This document shows, one piece after another, positions 48,804 through 59,048 of a stretch of 64,000 nt of DNA. Source of the stretch: Wyeomyia smithii (taxonomy: Eukaryota > Arthropoda > Insecta > Diptera > Culicidae); NCBI RefSeq assembly GCF_029784165.1, contig NC_073696.1, positions 151,821,391-151,885,390 on the forward strand. The letters are read 5' to 3'. Every line of letters starts with the position of its first letter. Within the stretch, counting starts at the first letter, position 1. The translations under genes were made by a program, and so were the position numbers. The notes beneath the pieces were generated by a model that worked only from the letters and a program-made list of their open reading frames with translations, did no database searches and was not told the DNA's origin.

Positions 48804-49265
48804 AAGCCGATACACGAACCATAATTTATTTACGTGAAAAGCGACGTCTGGTAGAAATCCAAAAAAACCACACATATTTTAATTTCAAGTTTATGTAGAA
48901 AAGAATAAAATTTCCGTTGTCGAAAACTAATAAAACACATATAATTAATTTAAATCCGAATGCTTTGCCAAATATGTTTTTTGTAAGTTTTTTGTGACTC
49001 AAACTAAAAAAATTCAATATGTCTCACACTAACCGCACAGCACAGAGAACTGCCTCGTCGCTATGAGTGTCTCGAGAATCAAGCTAAGCCAGTTGGTCCC
49101 GATCAACCACTCTTTATGCACCTTTATGAAACGACAACTGAAATCAATCGATATAGGTTCAAAACTAATCGATAGCGATCGTTCCCGTTTCATGAAGAAA
49201 CTTAAAGAGTGGTTGGTCGGGGTGTGCCTTGATTAACAATCAGGTTCTATTTGCTCGTCCCGACA
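48804..49265. other. Unassigned spacer with a 126-bp foldback
   Basis: AT-rich. A foldback at 49097-49222 has arms CCCGATCAACCACTCTTTA... and ...TAAAGAGTGGTTGGTCGGG, pairing over about 45 bases with a short gap, and a loop rich in ATCGAT. No ORF is supported. Confidence 0.55.
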
Positions 49266-52200
49266 AAACATTTTGACGTAGAACTACGTCTGTCAGGAAG
49301 TTCGGCTACATAGGGAGGTAAAATGAAAATCTAAAACCCGGAAAAAATGGAAAATATGTCCAACTTCAAAGGCTTAGTTCGGTTAGTTTTTGATGGAGTT
49401 TCTTGCTCTTGCAGCAGTAGATTGGAAAATCTAAGATTCTTCCCAAATGCAGAAAATTGTAATTTTATTATTCAAACTATTGTACTATTGAAAATTGTCA
49501 AGCCGGCCTTTGATTGGTCGTTATATGATTACTTCCCAAGCACGGTCGACAGAATTATAGACCTAGTAATTTAAAATTTTAAACTGTTTCAGCCGAAGTC
49601 GCTCATCATAATTCTAGACAGCGACAACAGCAGTCCTTCCTTAGCAGCAGCAGCAGTAGCAGTGCATCGGATAGTGGCGGTTGCTGCGGAGCCCAGCATA
49701 TAGCGGTCATAGCTGCGGCAACGGATAGCGGCAGCAGTTGCAGCGAGAATATCAGCATCGATAGTAGCAGGGCCAGCTGATGCAGTGGGGCACTTCCTGT
49801 AGTGAAATGCTGTCTCTGTAAGGTAGCGGGCACTAATAAATGTATCCAATGAAAAGTTGCCTTATTTTGACAACACACCAACGTTCTGGAAGGCTGGCGT
49901 TTAAAATACATGAGCCGTCTAGTTTTGAGTGTTAAAACAGCATTTCACAGTGTTATTCTCTTACAAGGAATACTTTATTCGCACTGTCAGCATTAACGCA
50001 AAGAAGCGATCGGCATTTTATCCGATATTGAGTTGAACAGAAAAATTTCCTTTTCAAGATGAAATAAATACCTAATTGAAGAGTTAATATTTTCCATTGA
50101 ATTAATTTGCACTTTCAAATGTTGGAACAGTTATAAACTTGACTTCATCTCCATGTCTCAGAACGAACTAAATTATCTTTTCCTTTAGTAATAAACAAAG
50201 CTTTTATTACCTGAATTAAAATTAAGTTATAGCATAATTAAACCCTAAAAATTATCAAACCAAATGGTCAATCCTCGTTGAAGCGCAAAATTCGATTGAT
50301 CCGATTGGTCGTTAATATGATTGCTTCCCAAGCACAGTCGACAGATTTATAGATCTAGTAATTCGGAACGTACTATTTGGTAAAGATGGGCGATACTGAC
50401 AAACGTATCGATACTTTGGTATCGCGGTATTTAATGTTCATAGCAGGTATCGGAGTATCGGTTGAAGGAATATCGATTATCGATGCTTCGATAGTATCGG
50501 TATCAGACCTGCACCTTTTTTAAAAGCGTCGTTTAGAAAGTATCGATACCGGTGCTCATTTCTCGCGGTGAGTATCGATGCCGAAATACTCGATGCCGCG
50601 ACCCCTAGTATCGATACCGCAGGTATCGATGCTAGTATCGCCCATCCCTGATATTTGGCCTGTACAAGAGCCTGTTTTAGCCGAAACTGCTCATATTAGT
50701 TCTAGACAGCAATCTTCACTCAACAGCAGCAGCTTTGGCAGCGGATAGCATCAGCAGCAGTAGTTGTATCAGCAGCAATTTGGACCAGCTGGTGCAGCAG
50801 CACTTCCTCTAGTTGAAGCTGCATGTGTGCAGTAGCGAACAGCGTCAGTAGTAGGTACATTAGTCGGCACGCATTATTGTCAAAACGCAAAATTCGACCT
50901 CTGATTGGTTCCCAAGCACGGTCGACAGAATTATAGACCTAGTAATTTTAAATGTGCTATCTGGCCTTTTAAGAGCCTGTTTCAGCCGAAGCCGCTCATA
51001 ATAATTCTAGACAGCGACAACAGCAGTCCTCCCTTAGCAGCACTGCAGCGGATAGCGGCCACAGCTGTGGCATGGCAACGGATAGCGCAGTGGTTGTAGC
51101 GGGTCTCAGCATCGATATTAACAGGGCCAGTTGATGAAGCGGCACTTTCTTTAGTGAAATGCTGTCTGTGCGATAGCGGGCACTAGAAATGCATCCAATG
51201 GAAAGTTGCCTCATTTTGACAACACACCAAAGTTCTGGAAGGCTGGCGTTCAAAATACATGAGCCGTCTAGTTTTGAGTGTCAATCGGCATCAAGAAAAG
51301 ATCGACATCTTATCCGGTAATGAGTTAAACAGCAAATTGTTCTTTTCAGGATGAAATAAATACCTGATTCAAGAGTTAATATCTTCTCTTAAATAATTTA
51401 CATCTTCAAATTTGGAACAGTTATAAATTTAACTTTATCTCCATGTCTCAGAACGTACTGAATTATCTTTTCCTTCAGTAATATGCACAACACTCGAACA
51501 GCTTTTATTATCTGTACAATAATTAGGTTATCGCATAATCAATCCTTAACAATTGTCTAGTCTTATATAAAAACAACTATATTATTGAAAATGATCAATC
51601 CTCGTCGAAACTGACTGGCCGTCATATGATTGCTTTCCCAAGCACGGACGACAGAATTTTTGACCTAGTAATTCGGAATGTACTATTTGGCCAATACAAG
51701 AGCCTGTTTCAGCCGAAACTGCTCATATTAGTTCTAGACAGCGACTACAATCCTTACTTAACAGCAGCAGCTTTGGCAGCGGATAGCATCAGCAGCGTAG
51801 TTGTATCAGCAGCGACATTTGGATTAGCTGATGCAGCGGCACTTCCTCTAGTTAATGCTGCATTAGTGCAGTAGCGAGCAGCATCAGTAGTAGGTACATT
51901 AGCCGCACTTCCTCTAATGGAAAGTTGCCGTATTTTGACAACACACAAACGTTTTGGAATGCTGGCTTTCGAAGTATATGGGCCGTTAAATTTTCAATGT
52001 AAAAACAGCTTTCAACTGCGTTATCAAAAAATGCCTTTTTTAAGGTTTAATATTTTCTCGTTTTGCGCTGGAACTAAAAGAAAAATGTTATTTTTATCTG
52101 CATGCACTTTGACTGTTGAAACTTATTTGCGCTGTACAGTGTTTCTTGTTCATGTGAAAACTTAAATTCGGTAGCACTTCAACTCCTCTTTTGCATAAAA
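49266..52200 (+). repeat. Array of promoter-like repeat units (copies E-H)
   Basis: Four units in the same orientation. The conserved GACAGAWTTWTAGAYCTAGTAATT block lies at about 49548, 50338, 50925 and 51648; unit length is about 720-790 bp, one unit being shortened. Each has, with increasing decay, a CCAAT box (ATTGG at 49513, 50304, 50904), a degenerate TATA position, the leader GAGCCTGTTTCAGCCGAA, a CAG-rich tract, the block AAGTTGCCTTATTTTGACAA, and a distal part with ATCTCCATGTCTCAGAACG. The set is the mirror image of copies B-D at 37.2-40.3 kb. I find no protein with conserved codons. Confidence 0.6.
50381..50650. mobile_element. hAT-type MITE with GTATCGATAC-rich interior, 270 bp
   Basis: Termini TAAAGATGGGCGATACT and (reverse) CAGGGATGGGCGATACT. 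The flanks CTATTTGG (50373-50380) and ATATTTGG (50651-50658) match in 7 of 8 bases. The interior consists largely of GTATCG/CGATAC motifs in both orientations. It interrupts promoter-like copy F exactly between the GTACTATTTGG and GCCTGTACAAGAG blocks, which are contiguous in other copies. Confidence 0.85.
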
Positions 52201-52319
52201 TTTTAAAAATATTCAATATAAGTTATACAACAAACACAAGTTCTACGTCAACCTTGCGGTCAAGGCTTTGCATACAACCCTTGTGATTTTTTGCGATCAA
52301 AAATTAAAATTATATTACC

Positions 52320-52335
52320 AACAAAATAAGCTTTA
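52320..52335. repeat. Target site duplication, left of the Penelope palindrome
   Basis: AACAAAATAAGCTTTA, exact partner at 59126-59141. The last three to four bases on the right-hand copy could also belong to the element leader (CTCAAAC). Confidence 0.82.
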
Positions 52336-52385
52336 TTCCCTTTGGATGGTTGAACTTTCTCGGTGAAATATACACACTATGTTTG

Positions 52386-52438
52386 CTTTAACATGACGTT
52401 TCGGCGTACTGTTACTCAGCCATCGTCAGATCTAAAAT
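52386..52438 (-). ncRNA. Candidate hammerhead ribozyme (copy A 3' region)
   Basis: Minus strand holds, in order, TTTAGAT, core CTGACGA, a stem with GGC...GCC around CTGAGTAACAG, core GAAAC, GTC as the expected cleavage triplet, then ATGTTAAA, which can pair with TTTAGAT. Minimal type-I hammerheads with a very short stem III are known in the pseudo-LTRs of Penelope-like elements. Here the loop has GAGTAA where the other three copies have GAATAA. Confidence 0.6.
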
Positions 52439-52614
52439 TTTATTTCTCCATTAGTTACACAACACGTACTACACAAATTTTTATTTTCAACTTACATGAC
52501 AAAACAACATTCTTCTCCCACCAGTGTGGTTTGCTTACTGACCTTTTTTATTATTATTATTATTATTTTTTTTTTTTATTTATTACTCATATACCTTCCC
52601 TGTGTTGGTAACTT

Positions 52615-55095
52615 TTAATTTTCTGTTACGGTATGAGATATTGCTCGGATCTTACTCACTAAACCATTGTAGGCTGAGTCCATCCCCCCACATTCGCGTT
52701 GCATATTAACCGTTCTCTCGTCACCCACCCGCCGTATGTGAAACGCCTCCGCAATGGTTCTGCTCTCCTGATTCTCGATGCGTTTCAAAATTTTCGTGTT
52801 GTCAAAATCAAAATTGTGACCATGATCCAGGTGATGCTGTACTAATCCTGTTTTTGCTTCTTTTTTCCGTATGTCATTTTTGTGTTCATTTATTCTTGTT
52901 TCCAACATACGCCCTGTTTGTCCAACATAAACTTTGCCATCATCTGTGCCACACGGAACCTCATATACGACATTTTTTGTTTTCATTTTTGGAATCGGGT
53001 CCTTAAGGCGGCTAAATACCGTGTCTTTTATCTTGCCACCCGGTTTATGCGCTAATGTTATTCCCTGCTTATTTAAAATTTTTGACAATTTTTCGCTTAG
53101 CCCTGGAATGTAAGGAGCGGAGATAAATCTTTTTTCTTGATTGCTGTTTTTGTCTGTCTGAAGGGAGTTGTAGTGCTTATGTGTTCTTTTTTTAATTATT
53201 TTTCGTATAAACCATTCCGGGTACCGATTGCACAGAAGAATTTCCCTCGCTGCTGTTATTGTGCACGGTCTTTGATTTGCATCTGTGAGCTTTATTGCTC
53301 GATCAACTAACGCGATCGCTGTGTTGCACTTGTGTGCAAACGGACTTTCTGAATAAAAATCTAAGTACCGTCCATTTTCCTGTTTCGGTGCCCAAATCTT
53401 TGTTACTTTTCCCTCTCTTCTGTAAACCATCATGTCTAGAAATCTAAGCTTTTGATTCTCCTCCCTCTCAATCGTGAACATTAATTTTTCATGATAAGCA
53501 TTAAAAGTGGACAAGATGACGTCAATGTGTTGCTTATTGGCTATACAGAAGCAATCATCCACATATCTACGATATATTTTCATATATATTCCCTTCTCTT
53601 CTAGTTTATTTATGCTATCCTGCTCTAATCTTTCCATCACTAGATCTGCAACTACTGGAGATAACGGCGAGCCAATCGGAACGCCGAAATTCTGCCTATA
53701 GAAGACACTTCTGAACACGAAGAACGTAGATCCCAATACCAATTTGATCGCCGCTATGAAGCTGCCTTTGTCTATTGGTGTGTGGTCCTCTATCTCGTTC
53801 CATCGCTGTTCAACACATTCTATTGCGTAGTCCTCCGGTACATTTGTGTATAGTGACGTCACGTCCAACGAGAACAAAACCTCATCTTCGTCCGTCTGCA
53901 CTCCTGATATTTCGTTGGCGAATGTGAAGCTGTTAATTATGTGTGCTTCTGTTTTCCCCACGATTTTCCCTAGGATGTTTGATAAATATTGCGCCAATTT
54001 GTATGTGGTGGACCCAATGGTCGAAACCACCGGTCTCAAGGGCCTACCTGGTTTGTGGATTTTTGGCAGCCCATATATGCGCGGTGGGTTACAGTTTGAC
54101 ACGTTTAGCCTTCGATGAGTGCCAGCGTCGATGTATTTTTTTTCCCTCCAGTTGTCCAAAATTGTTTTGATTTTTCGCGACACCCTTGCCGTCGGATCGT
54201 AGCGAATCTTCTCGTAGGTATTGTCGTCCCTCAACATTTCCTCCATTTTTTCCTCATATTCCTTCGATGACAACACTACCGTTTTGTTTCCCTTGTCGGC
54301 TTTGATGATCAATAAATCTGGGTTTTCCTTCAAGAACTTCCTGCTTCTCCCGACGTCCTTGGCAATCCAGTCTTGTTGATGATGGCGTGGTTGATTATTG
54401 AAATTTAGAAAGTTGGACATCGCATTGGTTACATCTGCTCGGATTTCTTCCACATTTTTTTGATGTTTTATCACTTTTTCGATTTCTGACAACGTTTCAA
54501 TGTATGGAAATTTTCCACGATTCGGTACGTTGTAGTTAGGTCCTAGCATCAGTGTACGTTCCAGGAACTCCGGTATCGGTGTGTTGGTTGTATTCTCCAC
54601 CCAACTCGGTTCAAAACTCATCTCTTTTATTCTCTCCCGCTTTAGCTTTTCACTTTTCCGTATTTCCTTCTCTCTTGTGGTGACGAACACATTTGTAGTT
54701 TTGTTTTTCACTAATATTAATATTCGGTTAAAATCTTCTCGTTCTAGCACCCAGCTCAGCTTGTTTCTCCATTCGATCTTCTCCTTTTTTGTTCTCGCTG
54801 CTGTCCTTTTGGTGTCTGCTATTAGTATGCTGATAATTCTGATTTTTTGTTTTAGCAGAACTTTTTGCATTTCACGGTGGGACTCCTCGTTTTCTAAATT
54901 TACATGTATCCGGTAGTTAAGGCAAGCCGGTATTATTCTGCATTTTCTACAGTTCAGTAAAAATTTTAGACGGTTACTAGCTTTCGCTAGTTTGATGGAT
55001 GTTTTTTGGTATCTCCGAAGCATTTCTCTACCGTAGCAGCCATATTTGTTCGAAATTTCTTTTTCTAGATGCATCCCGTTCCTTTCCTTGATCAA
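52615..55095 (-). CDS. Penelope-like RT with GIY-YIG endonuclease (copy A)
   Basis: An 826-codon intact frame, close to the size of Drosophila Penelope. The enzyme copies its RNA at a nick made by its own endonuclease. N-terminal 300 residues are helical and basic; a conserved block has LIIKADKGNKTVVLSSKEY and RIYGLPKIHKPGRPLRPVVS. RT: LFSLDVTSLYTNVP (motif A, about 407), GVPIGSPLSPVVADLVME, and the catalytic YVDD (about 510). C-terminal GIY-YIG-type domain about 705-800: VVYEVPCGTDDGKVYVGQTG, with R of RMLETRINEH and later E of NQESRTIAEAFHIR. This copy has NVPEDYAIE and KILKRIEN where copy D has NVPVDYAIE and KILERIEN. Start: ATG at 55093-55095; MHLEKE seven residues on is an alternative. 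Confidence 0.92.
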   Translation of the reverse strand: MIKERNGMHLEKEISNKYGCYGREMLRRYQKTSIKLAKASNRLKFLLNCRKCRIIPACLNYRIHVNLENEESHREMQKVLLKQKIRIISILIADTKRTAARTKKEKIEWRNKLSWVLEREDFNRILILVKNKTTNVFVTTREKEIRKSEKLKRERIKEMSFEPSWVENTTNTPIPEFLERTLMLGPNYNVPNRGKFPYIETLSEIEKVIKHQKNVEEIRADVTNAMSNFLNFNNQPRHHQQDWIAKDVGRSRKFLKENPDLLIIKADKGNKTVVLSSKEYEEKMEEMLRDDNTYEKIRYDPTARVSRKIKTILDNWREKKYIDAGTHRRLNVSNCNPPRIYGLPKIHKPGRPLRPVVSTIGSTTYKLAQYLSNILGKIVGKTEAHIINSFTFANEISGVQTDEDEVLFSLDVTSLYTNVPEDYAIECVEQRWNEIEDHTPIDKGSFIAAIKLVLGSTFFVFRSVFYRQNFGVPIGSPLSPVVADLVMERLEQDSINKLEEKGIYMKIYRRYVDDCFCIANKQHIDVILSTFNAYHEKLMFTIEREENQKLRFLDMMVYRREGKVTKIWAPKQENGRYLDFYSESPFAHKCNTAIALVDRAIKLTDANQRPCTITAAREILLCNRYPEWFIRKIIKKRTHKHYNSLQTDKNSNQEKRFISAPYIPGLSEKLSKILNKQGITLAHKPGGKIKDTVFSRLKDPIPKMKTKNVVYEVPCGTDDGKVYVGQTGRMLETRINEHKNDIRKKEAKTGLVQHHLDHGHNFDFDNTKILKRIENQESRTIAEAFHIRRVGDERTVNMQRECGGMDSAYNGLVSKIRAISHTVTEN

Positions 55096-55186
55096 ACGAT
55101 TCTATTGTTTGAGGTTTTAGTCACCGTATAATTTTATTCCCTTTGGATGGTTGATCTTTCTCGGTGAAATATACACACTATGTTTG

Positions 55187-55239
55187 CTTTAACATGACGT
55201 TTCGGCGTACTGTTATTCAGCCATCGTCAGATCTAAAAT
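55187..55239 (-). ncRNA. Candidate hammerhead ribozyme (copy B 3' region)
   Basis: Same arrangement: CTGACGA, GGC/GCC stem, GAAAC, GTC, with stem I formed by TTTA.GAT and AT.GTTAAA. It lies upstream of copy A ORF, where self-cleavage would set the 5' end of the copy A transcript. Confidence 0.62.
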
Positions 55240-55416
55240 TTTATTTCTCCATTAGTTACACAACACGTACTACACAAATTTTTATTTTCAACTTACATGA
55301 CAAAACAACATTCTTCTCCCACCAGTGTGGTTTGCTTACTGACCTTTTTTATTATTATTATTATTTTTTTTTTTTTTTTATTTATTACTCATATACCTTC
55401 CCTGTGTTGGTAACTT

Positions 55417-55710
55417 TTAATTTTCTGTTACGGTATGAGATATTGCTCGGATCTTACTCACTAAACCATTGTAGGCTGAGTCCATCCCCCCACATTCGCG
55501 TTGCATATTGACCGTTCTCTCGTCACCCACCCGCCGTATGTGAAACGCCTCCGCAATGGTTCTGCTCTCCTGATTCTCGATGCGTTCCAAAATTTTCGTG
55601 TTGTCAAAATCAAAATTGTGACCATGATCCAGGTGATGCTGTACTAATCCTGTTTTTGCTTCTTTTTTCCGTATGTCATTTTTGTGTTCATTTATTCTTG
55701 TTTCCAACAT
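55417..55710 (-). pseudogene. Penelope copy B, C-terminal fragment
   Basis: Contains only the last 98 or so residues of the endonuclease region (RMLETRINEHKNDIRKKE to SHTVTEN). Its 5' end lies at the palindrome centre, in the middle of the GIY-YIG domain, just after GQTG. Confidence 0.85.
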
Positions 55711-55721
55711 ACGCCCTGTTT

Positions 55722-56019
55722 GTGTATGTTGGAAACAAGAATAAATGAACACAAAAATGACATACGGAAAAAAGAAGCAAAAACAGGATTAGTACAGCAT
55801 CACCTGGATCATGGTCACAATTTTGATTTTGACAACACGAAAATTTTGGAACGCATCGAGAATCAGGAGAGCAGAACCATTGCGGAGGCGTTTCACATAC
55901 GGCGGGTGGGTGACGAGAGAACGGTTAATATGCAACGCGAATGTGGGGGGATGGACTCAGCCTACAATGGTTTAGTGAGTAAGATCCGAGCAATATCTCA
56001 TACCGTAACAGAAAATTAA
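55722..56019 (+). pseudogene. Penelope copy C, C-terminal fragment
   Basis: Mirror image of copy B, beginning at MLETRINEHKND. The only match to copy D is its own 3' end, so B and C were truncated at nearly the same base. Confidence 0.85.
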
Positions 56020-56195
56020 AAGTTACCAACACAGGGAAGGTATATGAGTAATAAATAAAAAAAAAAAAAATAATAATAATAATAAAAAAGGTCAGTAAGC
56101 AAACCACACTGGTGGGAGAAGAATGTTGTTTTGTCATGTAAGTTGAAAATAAAAATTTGTGTAGTACGTGTTGTGTAACTAATGGAGAAATAAAA

Positions 56196-56248
56196 TTTTA
56201 GATCTGACGATGGCTGAATAACAGTACGCCGAAACGTCATGTTAAAGC
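56196..56248 (+). ncRNA. Candidate hammerhead ribozyme (copy C 3' region)
   Basis: Core CTGACGA at about 56204-56210, GAAAC at 56231-56235, GTC at 56236-56238. Positioned about 90 bases upstream of the copy D ORF. Confidence 0.62.
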
Positions 56249-56338
56249 AAACATAGTGTGTATATTTCACCGAGAAAGATCAACCATCCAAAGGGAATAA
56301 AATTATACGGTGACTAAAACCTCAAACAATAGAATCGT

Positions 56339-58819
56339 TTGATCAAGGAAAGGAACGGGATGCATCTAGAAAAAGAAATTTCGAACAAATATGGCTGCTA
56401 CGGTAGAGAAATGCTTCGGAGATACCAAAAAACATCCATCAAACTAGCGAAAGCTAGTAACCGTCTAAAATTTTTACTGAACTGTAGAAAATGCAGAATA
56501 ATACCGGCTTGCCTTAACTACCGGATACATGTAAATTTAGAAAACGAGGAGTCCCACCGTGAAATGCAAAAAGTTCTGCTAAAACAAAAAATCAGAATTA
56601 TCAGCATACTAATAGCAGACACCAAAAGGACAGCAGCGAGAACAAAAAAGGAGAAGATCGAATGGAGAAACAAGCTGAGCTGGGTGCTAGAACGAGAAGA
56701 TTTTAACCGAATATTAATATTAGTGAAAAACAAAACTACAAATGTGTTCGTCACCACAAGAGAGAAGGAAATACGGAAAAGTGAAAAGCTAAAGCGGGAG
56801 AGAATAAAAGAGATGAGTTTTGAACCGAGTTGGGTGGAGAATACAACCAACACACCGATACCGGAGTTCCTGGAACGTACACTGATGCTAGGACCTAACT
56901 ACAACGTACCGAATCGTGGAAAATTTCCATACATTGAAACGTTGTCAGAAATCGAAAAAGTGATAAAACATCAAAAAAATGTGGAAGAAATCCGAGCAGA
57001 TGTAACCAATGCGATGTCCAACTTTCTAAATTTCAATAATCAACCACGCCATCATCAACAAGACTGGATTGCCAAGGACGTCGGGAGAAGCAGGAAGTTC
57101 TTAAAGGAAAACCCAGATTTATTGATCATCAAAGCCGACAAGGGAAACAAAACGGTAGTGTTGTCATCGAAGGAATATGAGGAAAAAATGGAGGAAATGT
57201 TGAGGGACGACAATACCTACGAGAAGATTCGCTACGATCCGACGGCAAGGGTGTCGCGAAAAATCAAAACAATTTTGGACAACTGGAGGGAAAAAAAATA
57301 CATCGACGCTGGCACTCATCGAAGGCTAAACGTGTCAAACTGTAACCCACCGCGCATATATGGGCTGCCAAAAATCCACAAACCAGGTAGGCCCTTGAGA
57401 CCGGTGGTTTCGACCATTGGGTCCACCACATACAAATTGGCGCAATATTTATCAAACATCCTAGGGAAAATCGTGGGGAAAACAGAAGCACACATAATTA
57501 ACAGCTTCACATTCGCCAACGAAATATCAGGAGTGCAGACGGACGAAGATGAGGTTTTGTTCTCGTTGGACGTGACGTCACTATACACAAATGTACCGGT
57601 GGACTACGCAATAGAATGTGTTGAACAGCGATGGAACGAGATAGAGGACCACACACCAATAGACAAAGGCAGCTTCATAGCGGCGATCAAATTGGTATTG
57701 GGATCTACGTTCTTCGTGTTCAGAAGTGTCTTCTATAGGCAGAATTTCGGCGTTCCGATTGGCTCGCCGTTATCTCCAGTAGTTGCAGATCTAGTGATGG
57801 AAAGATTAGAGCAGGATAGCATAAATAAACTAGAAGAGAAGGGAATATATATGAAAATATATCGTAGATATGTGGATGATTGCTTCTGTATAGCCAATAA
57901 GCAACACATTGACGTCATCTTGTCCACTTTTAATGCTTATCATGAAAAATTAATGTTCACGATTGAGAGGGAGGAGAATCAAAAGCTTAGATTTCTAGAC
58001 ATGATGGTTTACAGAAGAGAGGGAAAAGTAACAAAGATTTGGGCACCGAAACAGGAAAATGGACGGTACTTAGATTTTTATTCAGAAAGTCCGTTTGCAC
58101 ACAAGTGCAACACAGCGATCGCGTTAGTTGATCGAGCAATAAAGCTCACAGATGCAAATCAAAGACCGTGCACAATAACAGCAGCGAGGGAAATTCTTCT
58201 GTGCAATCGGTACCCGGAATGGTTTATACGAAAAATAATTAAAAAAAGAACACATAAGCACTACAACTCCCTTCAGACAGACAAAAACAGCAATCAAGAA
58301 AAAAGATTTATCTCCGCTCCTTACATTCCAGGGCTAAGCGAAAAATTGTCAAAAATTTTAAATAAGCAGGGAATAACATTAGCGCATAAACCGGGTGGCA
58401 AGATAAAAGACACGGTATTTAGCCGCCTTAAGGACCCGATTCCAAAAATGAAAACAAAAAATGTCGTATATGAGGTTCCGTGTGGCACAGATGATGGCAA
58501 AGTTTATGTTGGACAAACAGGGCGTATGTTGGAAACAAGAATAAATGAACACAAAAATGACATACGGAAAAAAGAAGCAAAAACAGGATTAGTACAGCAT
58601 CACCTGGATCATGGTCACAATTTTGATTTTGACAACACGAAAATTTTGGAACGCATCGAGAATCAGGAGAGCAGAACCATTGCGGAGGCGTTTCACATAC
58701 GGCGGGTGGGTGACGAGAGAACGGTTAATATGCAACGCGAATGTGGGGGGATGGACTCAGCCTACAATGGTTTAGTGAGTAAGATCCGAGCAATATCTCA
58801 TACCGTAACAGAAAATTAA
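56339..58819 (+). CDS. Penelope-like RT with GIY-YIG endonuclease (copy D)
   Basis: Inverted twin of copy A: 826 codons, with only two residue differences noticed (residue about 416 Glu to Val after NVP; residue about 780 Lys to Glu in KILxRIEN). Motif A at 57559, YVDD at 57870-57881, GIY-YIG domain from about 58450. All RT and nuclease residues visible in copy A are present here. The upstream leader (56301-56338) is joined to the 3' end of truncated copy C, the tandem arrangement that gives Penelope its pseudo-LTR. The reading frame and both flanking 3' regions with ribozyme motifs are intact, so this is the best candidate for an active copy in the window. Confidence 0.92.
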   Translation: MIKERNGMHLEKEISNKYGCYGREMLRRYQKTSIKLAKASNRLKFLLNCRKCRIIPACLNYRIHVNLENEESHREMQKVLLKQKIRIISILIADTKRTAARTKKEKIEWRNKLSWVLEREDFNRILILVKNKTTNVFVTTREKEIRKSEKLKRERIKEMSFEPSWVENTTNTPIPEFLERTLMLGPNYNVPNRGKFPYIETLSEIEKVIKHQKNVEEIRADVTNAMSNFLNFNNQPRHHQQDWIAKDVGRSRKFLKENPDLLIIKADKGNKTVVLSSKEYEEKMEEMLRDDNTYEKIRYDPTARVSRKIKTILDNWREKKYIDAGTHRRLNVSNCNPPRIYGLPKIHKPGRPLRPVVSTIGSTTYKLAQYLSNILGKIVGKTEAHIINSFTFANEISGVQTDEDEVLFSLDVTSLYTNVPVDYAIECVEQRWNEIEDHTPIDKGSFIAAIKLVLGSTFFVFRSVFYRQNFGVPIGSPLSPVVADLVMERLEQDSINKLEEKGIYMKIYRRYVDDCFCIANKQHIDVILSTFNAYHEKLMFTIEREENQKLRFLDMMVYRREGKVTKIWAPKQENGRYLDFYSESPFAHKCNTAIALVDRAIKLTDANQRPCTITAAREILLCNRYPEWFIRKIIKKRTHKHYNSLQTDKNSNQEKRFISAPYIPGLSEKLSKILNKQGITLAHKPGGKIKDTVFSRLKDPIPKMKTKNVVYEVPCGTDDGKVYVGQTGRMLETRINEHKNDIRKKEAKTGLVQHHLDHGHNFDFDNTKILERIENQESRTIAEAFHIRRVGDERTVNMQRECGGMDSAYNGLVSKIRAISHTVTEN

Positions 58820-58995
58820 AAGTTACCAACACAGGGAAGGTATATGAGTAATAAATAAAAAAAAAAAAAAATAATAATAATAATAAAAAAGGTCAGTAAG
58901 CAAACCACACTGGTGGGAGAAGAATGTTGTTTTGTCATGTAAGTTGAAAATAAAAATTTGTGTAGTACGTGTTGTGTAACTAATGGAGAAATAAA

Positions 58996-59048
58996 ATTTT
59001 AGATCTGACGATGGCTGAATAACAGTACGCCGAAACGTCATGTTAAAG
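58996..59048 (+). ncRNA. Candidate hammerhead ribozyme (copy D 3' region)
   Basis: Core CTGACGA at 59005-59011, GAAAC at 59032-59036, GTC at 59037-59039. Located downstream of the ORF, 85 bases before the end of the unit. Confidence 0.6.

Noticed and set aside
49849..52010. Short conserved ORF (MxSCxILTTHxxxGxLAF) in three promoter-like units
   Set aside because: Starts at 49849, 51198 and 51917. Most differences between copies change the amino acid and the ends differ, so there is no sign of selection on a protein.
54581..54916. Hydrophobic ORFs opposite the Penelope genes (also 56518-56853)
   Set aside because: They are antisense shadows present identically in both inverted copies.
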